A stretch of 64,000 bases of DNA, taken from NCBI GenBank assembly GCA_008638375.1, contig CM018031.1, positions 63,346,188 to 63,410,187 of the forward strand. Direction: 5' to 3'. The position numbers and the translations under genes are program-made. This stretch comes from Nyssa sinensis. Its lineage: Eukaryota; Streptophyta; Magnoliopsida; Cornales; Nyssaceae. The notes beneath the pieces were generated by a model. The model saw only the letters and a program-made list of their open reading frames with translations, was not told the origin of the DNA and did not search any database. Positions 1 through 12,605 of the stretch are shown here, one piece after another. Numbering within the stretch: position 1 is the stretch's first letter; the number at the start of each line of letters is the position of its first letter.

Positions 1-687
1 ATTATATCTATATTTTTTATGTTTATAATTTTTAATTTTTTTTATTTATGAGTATTTTTAGTATTTCAAAATATTTCATTTAAAATATTTTTTTCTCTTC
101 AAATCTTTTTACTTTTGGAGAGATTGAATATTTTGATTAAAATTTTCAAACTTTTTCTTCTTTTTTTTATTAAAAACTTTCAAACAAAAAAATGTAATGA
201 TCTTTTCACTTTAATATTTTCTTTTCTCTTCATTCAAACAACTTGTTAGTCTTTTAATTAGTCATATATATATACAAACAGTTTTTGTTACGAGTCAGCA
301 ATACAACTATGGGAAGTGTGAGTAAGAATTTGTAGAGAAAGCCTTTAGGGTACCCTTCTGAATTTAGTGCAGAGTCCAACAGTCCTGAGTCCCTACATCA
401 TTACTTTACGGGCTTTAGGTACTAAAGTTTGTAAGAACGGAATAATTATTCATAGTACCAAGTCATTGTTTCTTTTACATATCTTTTATGTTTTTCAGAG
501 AAGTTAAGAGTTCATGAATCATGAAAAATTCAAACCCTGTTGCTTAGAAAAGTTGGGCTCTTGAAGTTTTACATGAATTATAACATTTCTGTTGCTTTTA
601 CATGAATTGTAATGCTCTTATTATTTCTATCAAAAAATAATTTAAAATTTTTATAAGACAACGTTACATTCCATGAGATAATGACGT

Positions 688-721
<34 letters not shown>

Positions 722-3700
722 GGAAAACCCTTGATCTGCATTTTATCTGCAAGAAAGAAGCAGTGATGCTATAAATAATGTAAATTTGCTTTAGATGAAA
801 GCAAAGCACTTCGAAGACCCACAAGGCATTGGTATGGAGGTCTGATACGAGAGAGAGATATTAAGGAATGAGAGAGACTTGGCATGCATGTGAATTTTCT
901 GGTACATTCTCCTAGGACATGAGATTAGGGCTATTTTATGGGCCAAAGAGGACAAAGTGAAAGTGATGGAAAAAGAGATGCTTAAACGGCCTTTTAGGTT
1001 TGCAGGTTTTATTGACATTAATGTAGGGTTTGCTCTCTCCACTTTGCTCGGGAAGCGTAGCCAAACTGCCAAAAGCTATGGGCTTCTCATCGATGCATGC
1101 TCACTTCACGTGGCCCTCTCCTTCTGTCTCTCTCTCTTCAATTGCTTTCGTTGGGGGAACCAAGGAATAAGGAATCATGTTGCTAATATATATACAAGTG
1201 TTTATTTTTATGAGCTGATCAGTGTTATATTAGTTAGATATCAGATATTTAGTTAATACAATACTACCAATTCAAGAAAATAAATACTTTTGATTGAGTT
1301 TTTAAATAAACTTAACATTATTAATGTATAATTCCTAATGTAATTATACATTTATAACTTTGTTGCATTGTTTAAGTTTCTCTATGAATTTTTTATTACT
1401 TGATTTCATATGTCAATGCACTTTTTTTTATTTTATGTTTGTAATGATGAGGCTAGGGTTTTGTTTTAAACAATTTAATTAGCTATGTTAATTTAAATTG
1501 TTTCTTAATGCTCAATTTTATTAATTATTAATTTGCTCAGATTTAGTTTTAAGTATTCATTATCCAAAGTTTGTATCAGTGGGACTTTTATTTAGTAATT
1601 AATATGTGTTAAACAAAAATATATTTTCTTCATTGATAAACAAAATACTATTAATCATCCCTTATACAATTTCCTATGTATATATTTCTTTTGCCTCTCT
1701 TTTGTTTCAATGAGATATAAAATGCCAATTTAACATAGATGTTAAATTTAAGGGGTTTATTGAGATGACATTAAACTGCTAGTTTAAGGATTTACTATTC
1801 CAAGTTCTCAAATTCGATTTCTGTCGCTAGTAACTCTTGAGGTCACTCACTTTCACATACAAGCTTGTAAAACGAATATGAGAATGACTGTAAAAACTTA
1901 ATGTAGTATGCACAAACTGGCTCAAGATACCCTACATTATCATTAAAGAGAAATAAAATATAGTTGTTACCTACGAGAAAATCACCTTGGCAATGACTGC
2001 CTAGACCAAAATTTGTGGGCGATCCCTGAGTTGCCCGTGCGGCTGCCTAACTCGCCTGATCGATAACAATTTTTTATTTGTTAAATTTCATATGTTTAAT
2101 ATATAATTAAGTTTCTAATTTTATTATTACATTTTTTCTTTTTTTATCTACAAATCTTTAAATGGATAAGGTAAAAGTAATAGAGTTATTAAAAAAATTT
2201 CAAACATTAATAATTTATGTCTGAATTAAGCTCATATATATAAAGTAACCCCTTATTCTATTTACGTGCAATGTCTAAAGACAATCTTCCTAAAAAGTTA
2301 TATTAATGTTAATTGATCCTTCAACTATTTTTTATGATGTTAAAATAAAGTAAATTACATTTATGACCATTTAATAGTCATTGCTTTGAATTTTGTCGAG
2401 TTTGTTCAATGTCGTTTTTTGAATTATCATCAAATTTTATTATTCGAATGGTTAAACTTTTATTCAAGTGATTTTTACTGTATTATCCATTATATTTAAT
2501 TTATTTGTATATGTTATAATATTTTTAAAATTCAAACCGTATTTTTGTTTACTAATACAAAATAATGAATAGAAATTTGTTATTGTGTGTTTTCTTTCAT
2601 ATTTGTATGTAGGAATGAGAATGTTTTTTATTGATTTAATTTTTTATTAATAAAATGGATTGTTTGAAATGATAAATTAAAATAATAATTATATCAATTT
2701 TGTACAATATTTTTTGATTGGACGGCCACCTAGAGTCGCCTGAGAAATTTGATAATTATGCAATGTACTACTTTTGGAGTTTACATTTTGTGCTATTGAT
2801 TCAATTCTTATGCCGAAGTTTCTGGTGAGTAAGTGACATCTCGTACCTCTCCTATTGGAGAAGTCACGGTTTGATTGGACTTGTTTGTAAGTCATACTTG
2901 TAAATAGATAGTCCTTTCGTTGCCAAAAAAAAAAAAAAAAACTTTCTTCACTTTGTTATTATTATTATTATTATAATAGTACTTTCTACCACTTTTTTAG
3001 ATTGAAAATTTTTTAGAAAAATTGAGAGTTTCCTCCTCCAAATTTTTCATATTTCTATTATTCCACAAGACTCAAAAATTTTAAGTCTTACATTTTTGCT
3101 TCTTCCTATTATCATTATATACATAGATTAAGCAATACAATGAGAATCCTCCAAATCTCTCATCGTATCAATAAAAAATAAAATAAAAAAACTAATGAAG
3201 TCAAGTCATAATTAAAGAAAACCTTTCTCCATTTTCTTAATAAAGACACCAAATACTCTTTTCTTTTTTCATTCTTTAATTCAAATATTGTTGATTGTGT
3301 TTATAAATCGTAAGCATGTCTTCTCCTCGTGGCCAAGGCCCGCAAGAAGTGCTCAACGTGGCCTATTCTAGGCCCAAGTTCCGTCCCATTCAAAAAGCTA
3401 TGAACACCTAGGACCCAAACTGTTGCACGGGCTAGACCCTTTTTTCAGGACCTCTTGAATCTAATGGAGTAGACATAAGAGAGAATTATTTGGGCTCTTT
3501 CTGTGAAGTTAAATGGGCCGAAGGCCTAGATACTCACTCGGTAGTGAATCTGCTAGTGATACCCATGATAAGTTGACAGCCAGTTGCACTTTTAGTTCGT
3601 GGTCCTATACTCCTTTATTGATTGCGTGGCCTTTTAAAATTGGATTGTTTTTATAAGTTTCCTCACCCACTTTGCCAGTTCTACATTACATTAAATCTGG

Positions 3701-3789
3701 ATAAATGTCCAAAAAGGTGAAGCTTGATGTTTCCAGATGATGACAATCGGCAATCCCACCATAATCCAAAGAGATTAAAGCAGCGTTTA

Positions 3790-3828
<39 letters not shown>

Positions 3829-4963
3829 CACATGTTTCTAGACCTATTGATTCTATCAACTGATTGCAGAGTCCATCATTCGAACTTTTCAATTCATAGA
3901 TATAAATCTCAGACCTTAAATTTAGTACATGTATACGTATATATTATAGAAAAATAGTAATATTTTACTAATAAAAATAGGAGATTAAGAATTTTTTCTT
4001 ACTTGAATTTTACATATTTTTGTATAAAAACTCTCACTCTTAAATATATATATATATATAATTAATATTTTTATTTTTCAAATTGTTAATTATTAGATAT
4101 ACTCTTAAAAAATAATAAACCAGACAAGTGATTAAAAGCTTATTGACTTTTATTGCAACAATTGTCACCGTCATCGTAAAATATTAATGAGCCACAGTGA
4201 TGAAGGTTGCACTCACATCTTGTTGGACATGACCCGTTTATCTTTCGTGAGTGACTGCAATCAACGGGCAAAGGGGTCCACAATCAAGCATTTTACGATC
4301 ATGGTGGACATTTTATTTTAAGCATAGATGAGATTATCGCGATCTTACTAGTTTATGAATTACAATGATAATTGTGATTTTATTAGTACATGAATTATAC
4401 CGTATTAAACGTCTAAATATCACACGCAAATAAAATTATGATGATTTGACTATCAAAAGTGTGTTTATCACTCCTTTTTATCTCAATTAGTCCACATTAT
4501 ACCTATGCTTTTCTTATAAGACTATCACTCTTTAGTGGGGTCATTTCTTAGGAGTGGGTTACAATTTAAAGGGTGGGACATGTATTTTTATTTTTATATT
4601 TTATATACTTGTACATATACAACTTGTATATATTTATTTTTTTGGTTGATAAAGATAAAGAAGTGTTACAATTCATGTATTACAATCAATTTAATTTATA
4701 AGAAATAATTTAATCTAAGAGTCTTTTTAATGTAAGTCTTGAACACATAACTGAATGAAAATAAATACTCGTATCTTATCCGTTGAAGCATGATTGTCTT
4801 ACGAGTATTGAATATTTACTATGCAAGTATTTTAGAATTATGTCAAATTTAAAAGAATAATATTATAGATAAAAGTTTTTTATTTTATTTTAACTCTTAA
4901 ATACAAGATAGCATAACTTATTATAATAAATACATGTGAGTCACATTATTTTGTAATTAATAT
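1..4963. other. Gene-free AT-rich region with repeat relics
   Basis: No open frame here resembles a protein and no splice-bounded coding segment is visible. The longest open stretches are translations of AT-rich DNA or of (AT)n runs. Visible content: (TA)n at 690-718, (AT)n at 3794-3824 and 4045-4061, and short segments of higher GC (for example 1980-2070 and 3320-3560) that look like fragments of dispersed repeats. I see no promoter that I could tie to a gene. Confidence 0.6.
2700..2941 (+). repeat. Possible SINE/retroelement 3' end with poly(A)
   Basis: A moderately GC segment ends in a 17-base A run at about 2925-2941. It carries a pol III B-box-like motif (GGTTTGATTGG, about 2869-2879) some 45 bases before the A run. 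An internal B box followed by poly(A) is typical of tRNA-derived SINEs, but I could not see a clear A box or target-site duplication, so family assignment is open. Confidence 0.3.
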
Positions 4964-5620
4964 TGGATTGTCTCATATCGCTCGTTTCTAGCTCCTTTGA
5001 TTTATATATGAGGACACTCTCTAATTTAGAGTTAGGCCTAACTCTAAATTAGTTTCTTAAAACTTAGGTGTCAAGGAGAGGGGCAGCCAGCCATTTTAAA
5101 TAGCGTGGAGGGGCTAGACGCGGGCGTATGTGGGACAAACCAACACACCCCCTGGACTACTTTGCTCTCAGGGAGGGAAGCCAGGTGAGCGCGCCCCGAC
5201 TTCTCTAGCCTAAACCAAATGAAGGCCCATCTGTAAATCAGCTCCTTAAAACCCAGGTGTTAAGGAGAGGGAGAGAGTGTCCTTATATATAAACCTAGAA
5301 GGAGTTAGAGACGGGCGATGTCGGACAATCCAACACGCCCCTTGGACTACATTGCCCGTGGAGGGAAGCCTAGGTGAGCTATCCAACACGCTCCCTTGAC
5401 TACATTGCCCACAGAGGAAGCTAGGTGAGCGCGCTCCCGACTCCTTTAGCTCAAGGTTGGATTCCCTGTCCTAACTTTGATACCATGTTGAAATTGGAGG
5501 TCCAAATCTAAATTAGTTCCTTAAAACTCAAGTATCAATGAGAGGGGCAGCCAACCATTTTAAATAGCGTAGAGGGGTTAGAGGCAGACGATGTGGGATA
5601 AATCAACACGCTCCTTAAAA
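4964..5620. repeat. Rearranged repeat with inverted arms and direct sub-repeats
   Basis: Arms at 4964-5022 and 5272-5332 are inverted copies of one another (about 60 bases, roughly 80% alike by eye). Between and after them are direct copies of a GC-richer motif: 'GGACTAC-TTGC' followed by 'GAAGCC-AGGTGAG' near 5153, 5344 and 5395, and 'GAGGGGCAGCCA-CCATTTTAAATAGCG' at 5078 and 5551. A perfect palindrome sits at 5021-5052. This looks like a terminal-repeat type transposable element that was duplicated head-to-head. I see no coding capacity. Confidence 0.65.
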
Positions 5621-5828
5621 TAATTCATTGTGCATAATATTTTTAGTTTATAATAAAACTTCCCTTAATCCGTTTTTTAAAAATAAATTTGTAACAATTC
5701 TATTTATGTTAAGAATGAAACTGAATCCAACGGATGGCTACATGATGTAATTGATGGGTATTTGAAATTGTTTATTTAAACACATTTTTTATGTTTGGGA
5801 AAGGAATATTAATATAAAAATAGTATGA

Positions 5829-6258
5829 GTAAATTACACTGACCTCTCATGAAATTTATGATAATTACATTAATTTTTCTTAAAATTTTTAAAATTATAT
5901 TGACTTTTCATACTTTATCTAACAATATACAAATAACTCTTTAAAAAGATTTTTTAAATTATTTTATTTAAAAATAAATTTAAAGTAAATAACTTATTTT
6001 TATTTTATATAAAAATAAATTTAAGGTTTTTATCAACATTTATTTAAAAAATGAAAAAAAATTGGTCAAAATTTTAAAAATTGAAAAAAAAAAACATGAA
6101 ATGGATAATTTTATCATTTTGAAAGGAAAAAAAAATTGATTGTAAAGGATATCTGTATATTGTAAGATAAAGAAGGAGAAATCAATACAATTTTAGAAAT
6201 CTCAAATGAGATCAGTGTAATTGTTATAAATCTCAAGAGAGGTCAGTGTAATTTATCC
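5829..6258. mobile_element. Foldback/MITE-like element with ~110-bp inverted repeats
   Basis: The first ~105 bases (from AAATTACACTGACCTCTC at 5831) are repeated in inverted orientation at about 6150-6258, which ends GAGAGGTCAGTGTAATTTATCC. The arms stay similar over their whole length, including matching ATATTGTAxGATAAAG segments. The centre is AT-rich and non-coding. Long terminal inverted repeats in a ~430-bp non-coding unit fit a foldback-type MITE. No clear target-site duplication was found. Confidence 0.65.
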
Positions 6259-6792
6259 AAATAATTTTAAAAATTTAATCAAATCACTAAGTAAATTTTT
6301 AGTGTAACTTTTATGAATGCAAAAAAAAAAAAAATCAAATGTAAAAGTGGTCCAATTATCTCTACTTCAACTTGAACGTTGTTTCATGTATTGAAATCAT
6401 ATAATGCTCATATATTCAAATGGATGAAACTCATTATTATAGATTTTATTAATGAGACTCGTTTCATGTAAATATATGATTACCGTACGAAAACCATCAC
6501 ATCCAATAAAAATGAAAAAGGATATGTAAGTAATTAAGGTTGAAGATACGGTAATGAGGTCAATAAGAAAGCAAGGGGAAGACAATTACGTAATAATACG
6601 AAATTAAAACGGATTGAAGTTATTATCATCAAATCAAATTAAAGAGGAAGATAATCCCGCAATAAGAACAGAGCATGCACGCCATTTTCAGGTAAAGATG
6701 TGGTCATGACTAATGAAACACAAACAAAACAAAACGAAGCTGCGCCCAATACTTTTGAAACCGTCACTTTTGCTCTTTCCTTCAAACCCCAG

Positions 6793-7540
6793 GTCAGTGT
6801 CATTCAATTTTTTTCTCCTTTTTTGACAATAGATATGTATGATTCATTTATTGCAATATTCTATTCGGGTTGATTTTATTTTCTCTGAATATCCCAGTTC
6901 ACATGGTTTTCTTTTTAATCTAATTCTTGAGTAGTTTCAGTTTCTTCTCCGTTTTTTGAGTTTTACTGCTATTGTTTAATTTGTGGGGACTGATATATAT
7001 AAATCTATGTTTGAGCAGTTATTGAAGCTGTAGGATTATACATGCTGCATCACCTTTTATGCTGACTCTTGCTAATATGTGATTTAAAATTTTCCTCAAG
7101 GAAACTGGTTAGCTAGTTTTATTTATGTTTGGTGTGAAATCTTGCTCTTGTTTGAAGTTTGGAGGCACTCATGGATCTTATTTTTACCCCTCACAACTGA
7201 TTAATTCTCATTTCTTTTTCTATCTTTTAGTTTAATTGGGTATGATGATTGTGCCAATGATTTTAACTCTCTATTTTTGAATTAAATTTGAAAACTGAAG
7301 TAGAGAAGAGAAAAAAAGAAAGAAAGTCTGAAAAAGATAAAGGTGTTGTTAAGTAATTTAGTGCTTTACATTACTAGTATTCCTTGATTTGCCTTGATGA
7401 AGTGGATGACCCTTTACCTTTTACAGTGACATTGATATGAAATCCCTTCCCAAAAAAAAGACATTGATACGAAATTAGTTCTTAAATATTACAAAGTTTA
7501 TGTTTGTTTTTTTTTTTTAAATTTATATTGGGCTTTTCAG
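6793..7540 (+). other. Intron in the 5' UTR of the Agenet/ENT gene
   Basis: A donor (CCCCAG|GTCAGT) at 6793 and an acceptor after a T-rich tract (CTTTTCAG|GTTTAAG) ending at 7540 bracket about 750 T-rich bases. The acceptor lies 25 bases before the ATG at 7566. The upstream 5' UTR exon would be roughly 6700-6792. First introns placed in the leader are common in plant genes and often raise expression. Assignment rests only on splice signals and base composition. Confidence 0.5.
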
Positions 7541-7565
7541 GTTTAAGCTTAAGAAATCTGCGATC

Positions 7566-10500
7566 ATGGTGTTCAAGGAATGGGATTTAGTGGAGGTGTT
7601 AAGGAGAGAGAATGATTTATGTGGCTCCTGGTTTTCTGGTAAGATAATTGCAATAGATGGTGATGGCTCTTACATTGTTAGGTACGAGTTACTCGTGGAC
7701 CACAAAGGGGAGCCACTACTGGAAAAAGTGCTTGGGGAATATGTTAGACCTCAGCCTCCAAATGGCATGGGGAAAAGATGGATGGTTGGTAATATAGCTG
7801 AGGTCTTTGATGTTCCTTGTTGGAGGGTTGGGAAGGTTGTAAAGGTGTTGAATAATGATTATTTCATCATTAAATTGTTTGGGTCCATCCAACTTAAAGA
7901 GTTTCACCAATCTAATTTAAGGATTCGGCAAGCTTGGAATGGCAGTACGTGGTCAATGATTGAGAAGGTAAAGAAACAGAGCCATCTTTATTCTATATTT
8001 GCAGCACTAAGATTTTTATATTTCAAATTTTTGTCACTTGATAGCCCTAGCATTACTGACTTACTGCTACTCAAATCAACTCAATGTTTCCATTCCTATT
8101 TTATTTTGCTCATCTTTCATAAGATAAAAACATTTTTTTGCAAAGGAGAGTTCTTTCATTCCTTGTGTTAGATCTACATCTCTTTTCTTGATTTATGTTA
8201 TTCTTAAAGAACTGCAAGTTTGATGTTTTTAGTACATATATGCAGTGTGCCAGTGTTCGTGTATGCGTGCACATGCACACACACACATGGGTGTAAAATC
8301 ACCATAGTTTGTATGTTGTTCCCAAAACTCTCCAATTTGCATGGAGATTGTATTCTGTTGGATTGTTTCAAGCTCAGTTACATCATCGTCCTATATAATG
8401 CAATGTGATTGCACTGTCCAAAACAAATAATTTGAAGTTCATTTATACATATAATAGAGCCTGAAATTGTGTCTGGTTATATCACTCTTTTTAGAAGGAA
8501 AAAAAAAATTCTAGTATTAGGATCAATAAAACACAAAAGGTACTGACAGCTTTACTTTGTAAGACCTTACTTCTTAAGTTGCAATTAACTGATGCTCAAA
8601 ATATGTTAGGTGGGGTCACTTAGAGGGCACTTGGGTGCTATAATCATGAGGGCGATGCATCCCTAAAGAAAAAAAATCGGTTTTCAAAAAAGTGGAAATA
8701 ACTAAACAATTACAAACGGTGACAACTGTTTTGGTAATGATCAAGTAGTATTTTGGTTTTATGTATATGTATGCTTGCAATCTTCATCATGATAGTAGAA
8801 ATTTGTTTTTGTGGATGATTTCACATCCACCATCTTTGTTTTGTGATGTTATATGGACATGCTGTTATTGTGTTTCCGAACTTTGGATTTCAACGGCAGG
8901 TTGTATGCATCAAATGGTCTCAGAGCTGATTCTGCAAGTACACATCACCAGAGGATTATGTATCACATCATAAATTTTGATAAATTTGGTATCCAACTTT
9001 AGTGTGAAAAGATGATTGATGGCATGATTTTTTTCATGCAATTAAAGACTTTCTGGGGACAAAATGTGACATAGCAGATTTGCATATATTCCTATTAATT
9101 CATAGATTGTTTAATCATGATTAAAGTTCATTATATATGTTTATGAGAAAGTATATATTAACTAAAAGTTATTCTGAAGAATTTTTTGTGCTTGGGTCTT
9201 GAAGTTGATTAGAATAAAGGAATAAAGGAAAAAAGTTGGAAAGAGAGTATCCTCTTATAGTTGCTCATGTTTAGGAAGAACTGAAATACGAGCTTAAGTT
9301 TTTGGAATTATTTGGTCCAGTCAGTCAATTGATGTCATTAAGTAAACACGGTTATGGAAATAATCACTAGTTGTTCTGTTGAAGGGTCGTCATAAATAGT
9401 AAAAGGGCTAACGCAGTGCACGAGGATCTCAACAATGCGGGGTCTAAGGAGTAGATGTATGCAGCCTTACTCCCGTAAGTGGAGAAATTGTTTCCACGGC
9501 TCAAACCCGTGACCTCCAGGTCACAATGGAACAACTTTACCATTGCGCCGAGGCCTGCCCTTGGTCACCAACAATAGTCCAATAGACAACTTTTGAGAGC
9601 ATTTAGGCATTGTAATCCCAGAAGATTCAGTAAAATTAATTTGTGTATCTGCTGTTGGTTGTAGATTTTTTTGGCAATCTTGTCTTTGTGATGCCATGCC
9701 ACATAGTAATCATGTAGACTAGCTTGAAGCTATAGAAGTTTCCTTCTGTAAGATCTGAATTGCCACTGCTGCAAAGGGAAACTCAACTAATTGCTGGCAA
9801 GCCTGGCATGTTCCTGTACATCAGTTGTATTTTCCAATAGGGGGCAAAAAAAAAGGGGTTTCAAATTCATCTTTGTGCTCAAAACTTGAACCGAATTTGC
9901 ACCAGACTGGGGTGAGCAATTTACTCCTCTACCACAAATTTCCTTGCATTGACAAAAATATAAACCATACATATTCTTGCAACATAAGGGAATGACAAAA
10001 TATCCTATGTTACTCCCTGCAAGGTGCAATTGAAGTTGTGGTTCATAGCATCTCAACTTACCTAGTTAGAGCATATTTTCTTTCTCCAAGTTCTATAGAT
10101 CTGATTATGCTTGTTTGCTATAATGCTATCCAACTGTAATGGCCATTTGACTCTGTTGAATTTTAAAGTTCTTATGAGGGATTTGTACTGGGGTATGAGA
10201 CTTATCTTGGTTTCTGACATGTGCTTGCAGATCAGTCCAAACAAAGAAAATAATCTGTGTTATTCAATATATTCCCAGAGCTTCGTTCGCAGGGGCTCCA
10301 CGACAGGTGATCTGTGAAGAAACAAGCTTGCAAGAGAAAGATAGGCAGGAACTTTTAATGAATGATGGGCATAACCATTTTAAAAATTGTCCCCACAAGA
10401 AATCCATAAAGAGAAAGCATGCCTATTATTTGGAAACATCATCTAAGAACCTGCTTATGAGAGACAGCTGCGAGAAAAGAAAGTCAGGTCTGAATGCTGG

Positions 10501-11041
10501 ACAATCTGATGAATCTTTTATTAGAACTGTTCCTTTTTTCAATCAGGTAGATGATATTTCTTCTTTGAAGGCAAGATTGGGTGAGAAATGTATGAATGGA
10601 TCGACTAAAATGGATGTGAAAACAGACAAAACAGCAAACTATCCCTTGAATTCTTCTTCTGGGCTTGTTTGGTCTTCTGAAGGTAGCAACCATTGCTCTG
10701 TTGCCAGCTCTAGTTTTATAGAATTTCCAGAGTATTATCCCAATCAATATTCACTAAAGTCTTCTAGAAATATTTTTGGTAGTTCTGATACTGAGTTGTC
10801 ATTTTCATCTTCGTCTGGGCAAAAACACTTAAGTCCATCTCCTGAAGACAATATAGAAGTAGACATCCATAAACTTGAGCTTCGTGCTTACCAGTCGACT
10901 GTTCAGGCTTTCTATGCTTTAGGTCCTTTAAGCTGGGAGCAAGAGTCCCTCTTAACAAACCTTCGCCTGTCCCTTCATATCTCTAATGAAGAACATCTAC
11001 TCCAGTTGAGGCACCTCTTATCCACTCAAGTTCAACGATGA
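7566..11041 (+). CDS. Agenet (Tudor-like) and ENT domain protein, spliced
   Basis: Probable chromatin-associated reader: plant Agenet/Tudor-like domains bind histone or nucleic-acid partners, and ENT is a helical domain shared with EMSY. Exon 1 (7566-7967, 134 codons) encodes two Agenet modules. One starts VFKEWDLVEVLRRENDLCGSW (residues ~2-65). The second starts at residue ~75 (WMVGNIAEVFDVPCWRVGKV). It ends at a good donor, GAGAAG|GTAAAG. The last exon ends with TGA at 11039-11041 and carries the ENT domain near its C-terminus (IHKLELRAYQSTVQAFYALG). The join is not fully resolved: acceptors at 10231 or 10307 are possible. Only 10307 keeps phase with exon 1; the stronger-looking acceptor at 10231 would need another small exon in the 2.3-kb intron. 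The middle is Ser/Lys-rich and low complexity. Function is inferred from domains only. Confidence 0.75.
9401..9562 (-). mobile_element. Au-SINE (tRNA-derived SINE) in an intron
   Basis: Read on the minus strand it starts AAGGGCAGGCCTCGGCGCAA (A-box region). It continues with a B box in GGTCACGGGTTTGAGCCG, then AAGGCTGCATACATCT, and ends with CTCGTGCACTGCGTTAGCCC. I recognise this order as the plant Au-SINE family. It is flanked by an imperfect 16-base target duplication (9385-9400 and 9563-9578, 12 of 16 identical), which fixes both ends. It lies antisense in the large intron of the Agenet/ENT gene. Confidence 0.8.
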
Positions 11042-12605
11042 CCCCAACTTTGCTCCAATTTTCAGCTGACTGGAACTCTAAGTGCCACAGTGACACACCA
11101 TTATTGAATATTCAGAAGAGGTATGAACTGCCCAGTAGATTCTCAAATAACTTCGTGAATACAAATTTCAGAAGAGGCTTTCTGGCTTCTTTTTTTTTCT
11201 TTTTTTTTTCTGTAATTATTTGTAAATTATCCAGGAGGAGTTTTAAGTTCTTGAAACTATCTGGCGCTGCCTGCCATTGACATAAACCGATATCTTATAC
11301 ATATCAAGTTGATGAATCTTTTCTACAGTTGCTGACTTTTGATCCGCTTTTCCTGATCAGATGTATTTCTGATTTCTTTCTTTACATGCTTGGTTATTCA
11401 TTCTGCAGACTTCGATATTGAGTTCATTTGCAAATTCTTGTTATCTTTTGGCTTGTATTTATGTGTTCTTTTCTTCCAGAAATGCATTTCTATGGACATA
11501 GAGATTAAAACTTTTCCCCACAAAAGAATTATAAAGAGAGAGCATGCTTAATGTTTGGAAACTTTTTGAAAAACCCTGCTTATGGATGACAGCTACAAGA
11601 AAAGAAAATCAAGCTTCAATGCTCTTCAATCTGATGAATCTCTTGTTAGAACTTTTCCTTGTTAATGCAGGTAGATTATATTATTTCTCTGAAAGTAAGA
11701 TTTGGTGGGAAGTGTATGAATGGATGGTCTAAAGTAGAAAAGAACGAACTATCCCTTGGATTCTTCTTCTGGGCCTCTTTGGTCTTCTAAAGATACATAG
11801 CAACCATTGCTCCCTTGCCAGCTTTAGTTTCAAAGAACTTGGGAAGTATCTCAATCAAAATTCACAAAAATCTAAAAAGAAATATGTTTGGTATTTCTGA
11901 TGTTGAATCATCATTTCCATCCAAAATTGCTTAAATCCATCTCCCAAGGACAACATAGAAGTAGATATCCATAAATTTAATATGTGCACTTAATCAGTTG
12001 GGCTGCACAGGTTTTCTATGCTTCAGGTCCTTCAAGTTGGGAGAAAAGGTCCCTCTTAACAAACCTTCGTCTGTCCTTTCACATTTCAAATGATGAACAT
12101 CTACTCCAGTTGAATCCACTCAAGTTTGAAGATGACTCCATCCTTGCTCCAATTTTCAGCTATGAATCCACGGTGCCACTGAAGAACTCCAATATTTTGG
12201 AATAGGTATGAACTGTCCCAGCCGATTATCAAATAACTTCACGAGTTCTTCAGATTCCAGAAAATCCTTTCCGGCTTCTTTTTTTTCTTGTAAATTATGT
12301 AAATTGTTTAGGAGTTTTTAGTTCTTGAAACTATCTGACACTCTATGCCATTGACAGGAACCCATGTTTTATAGATAACAAGTCAATGATTTCTTCTTCA
12401 GTTACTGAATTTTAACATGCTTTTCCAGATCAAACCTTACATTTTCAATTTCTTCCTTTATGTGCTACTTTATTTCACTTGGAAGACAATAGTAAGATGC
12501 ACACTAAGTTAATTTACAAGTTCTTATTATGTTGTGGCTTGTTTTTGGATATGCCTTTGTTCCAAAAAAATGCATTCCTGCGCTGCTTAGCTAGAGATTA
12601 CAGAT
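10376..12605 (+). repeat. Tandem duplication of the last exon and 3' UTR
   Basis: Copy 1 (about 10376-11502) covers most of the last exon of the Agenet/ENT gene plus ~460 bases of 3' sequence. Copy 2 (about 11503-12605) follows head-to-tail. Landmarks repeat in order: TCCCCACAA, AAAGAGA-AGCATGC, ATCTGATGAATCT, AACAAACCTTCG, GAACATCTACTCCAGTTGA, TTCTTGAAACTATCTG. Copy 2 has many substitutions and indels, so the duplication is not recent. Confidence 0.85.
11503..12205 (+). pseudogene. Decayed duplicate of the Agenet/ENT last exon
   Basis: The second tandem copy of the ENT-encoding exon. It carries a stop right after the HAC codons (GCATGCTTAA, ~11541) and several frame changes relative to copy 1. 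The ENT part survives best: 11984-12205 is open and reads FYASGPSSWEKRSLLTNLRLSFHISNDEHLLQL in register with copy 1. Some parts of the parent are lost, including the LELRAYQSTVQ start of ENT. It has no Agenet exon of its own. It could be transcribed as an extension of the parental 3' UTR, but it cannot give an intact protein. Confidence 0.8.

Noticed and set aside
3686..3892. Small hydrophobic IYIYIY frame
   Set aside because: Translation of the (AT)n run at 3794-3824; no other support.
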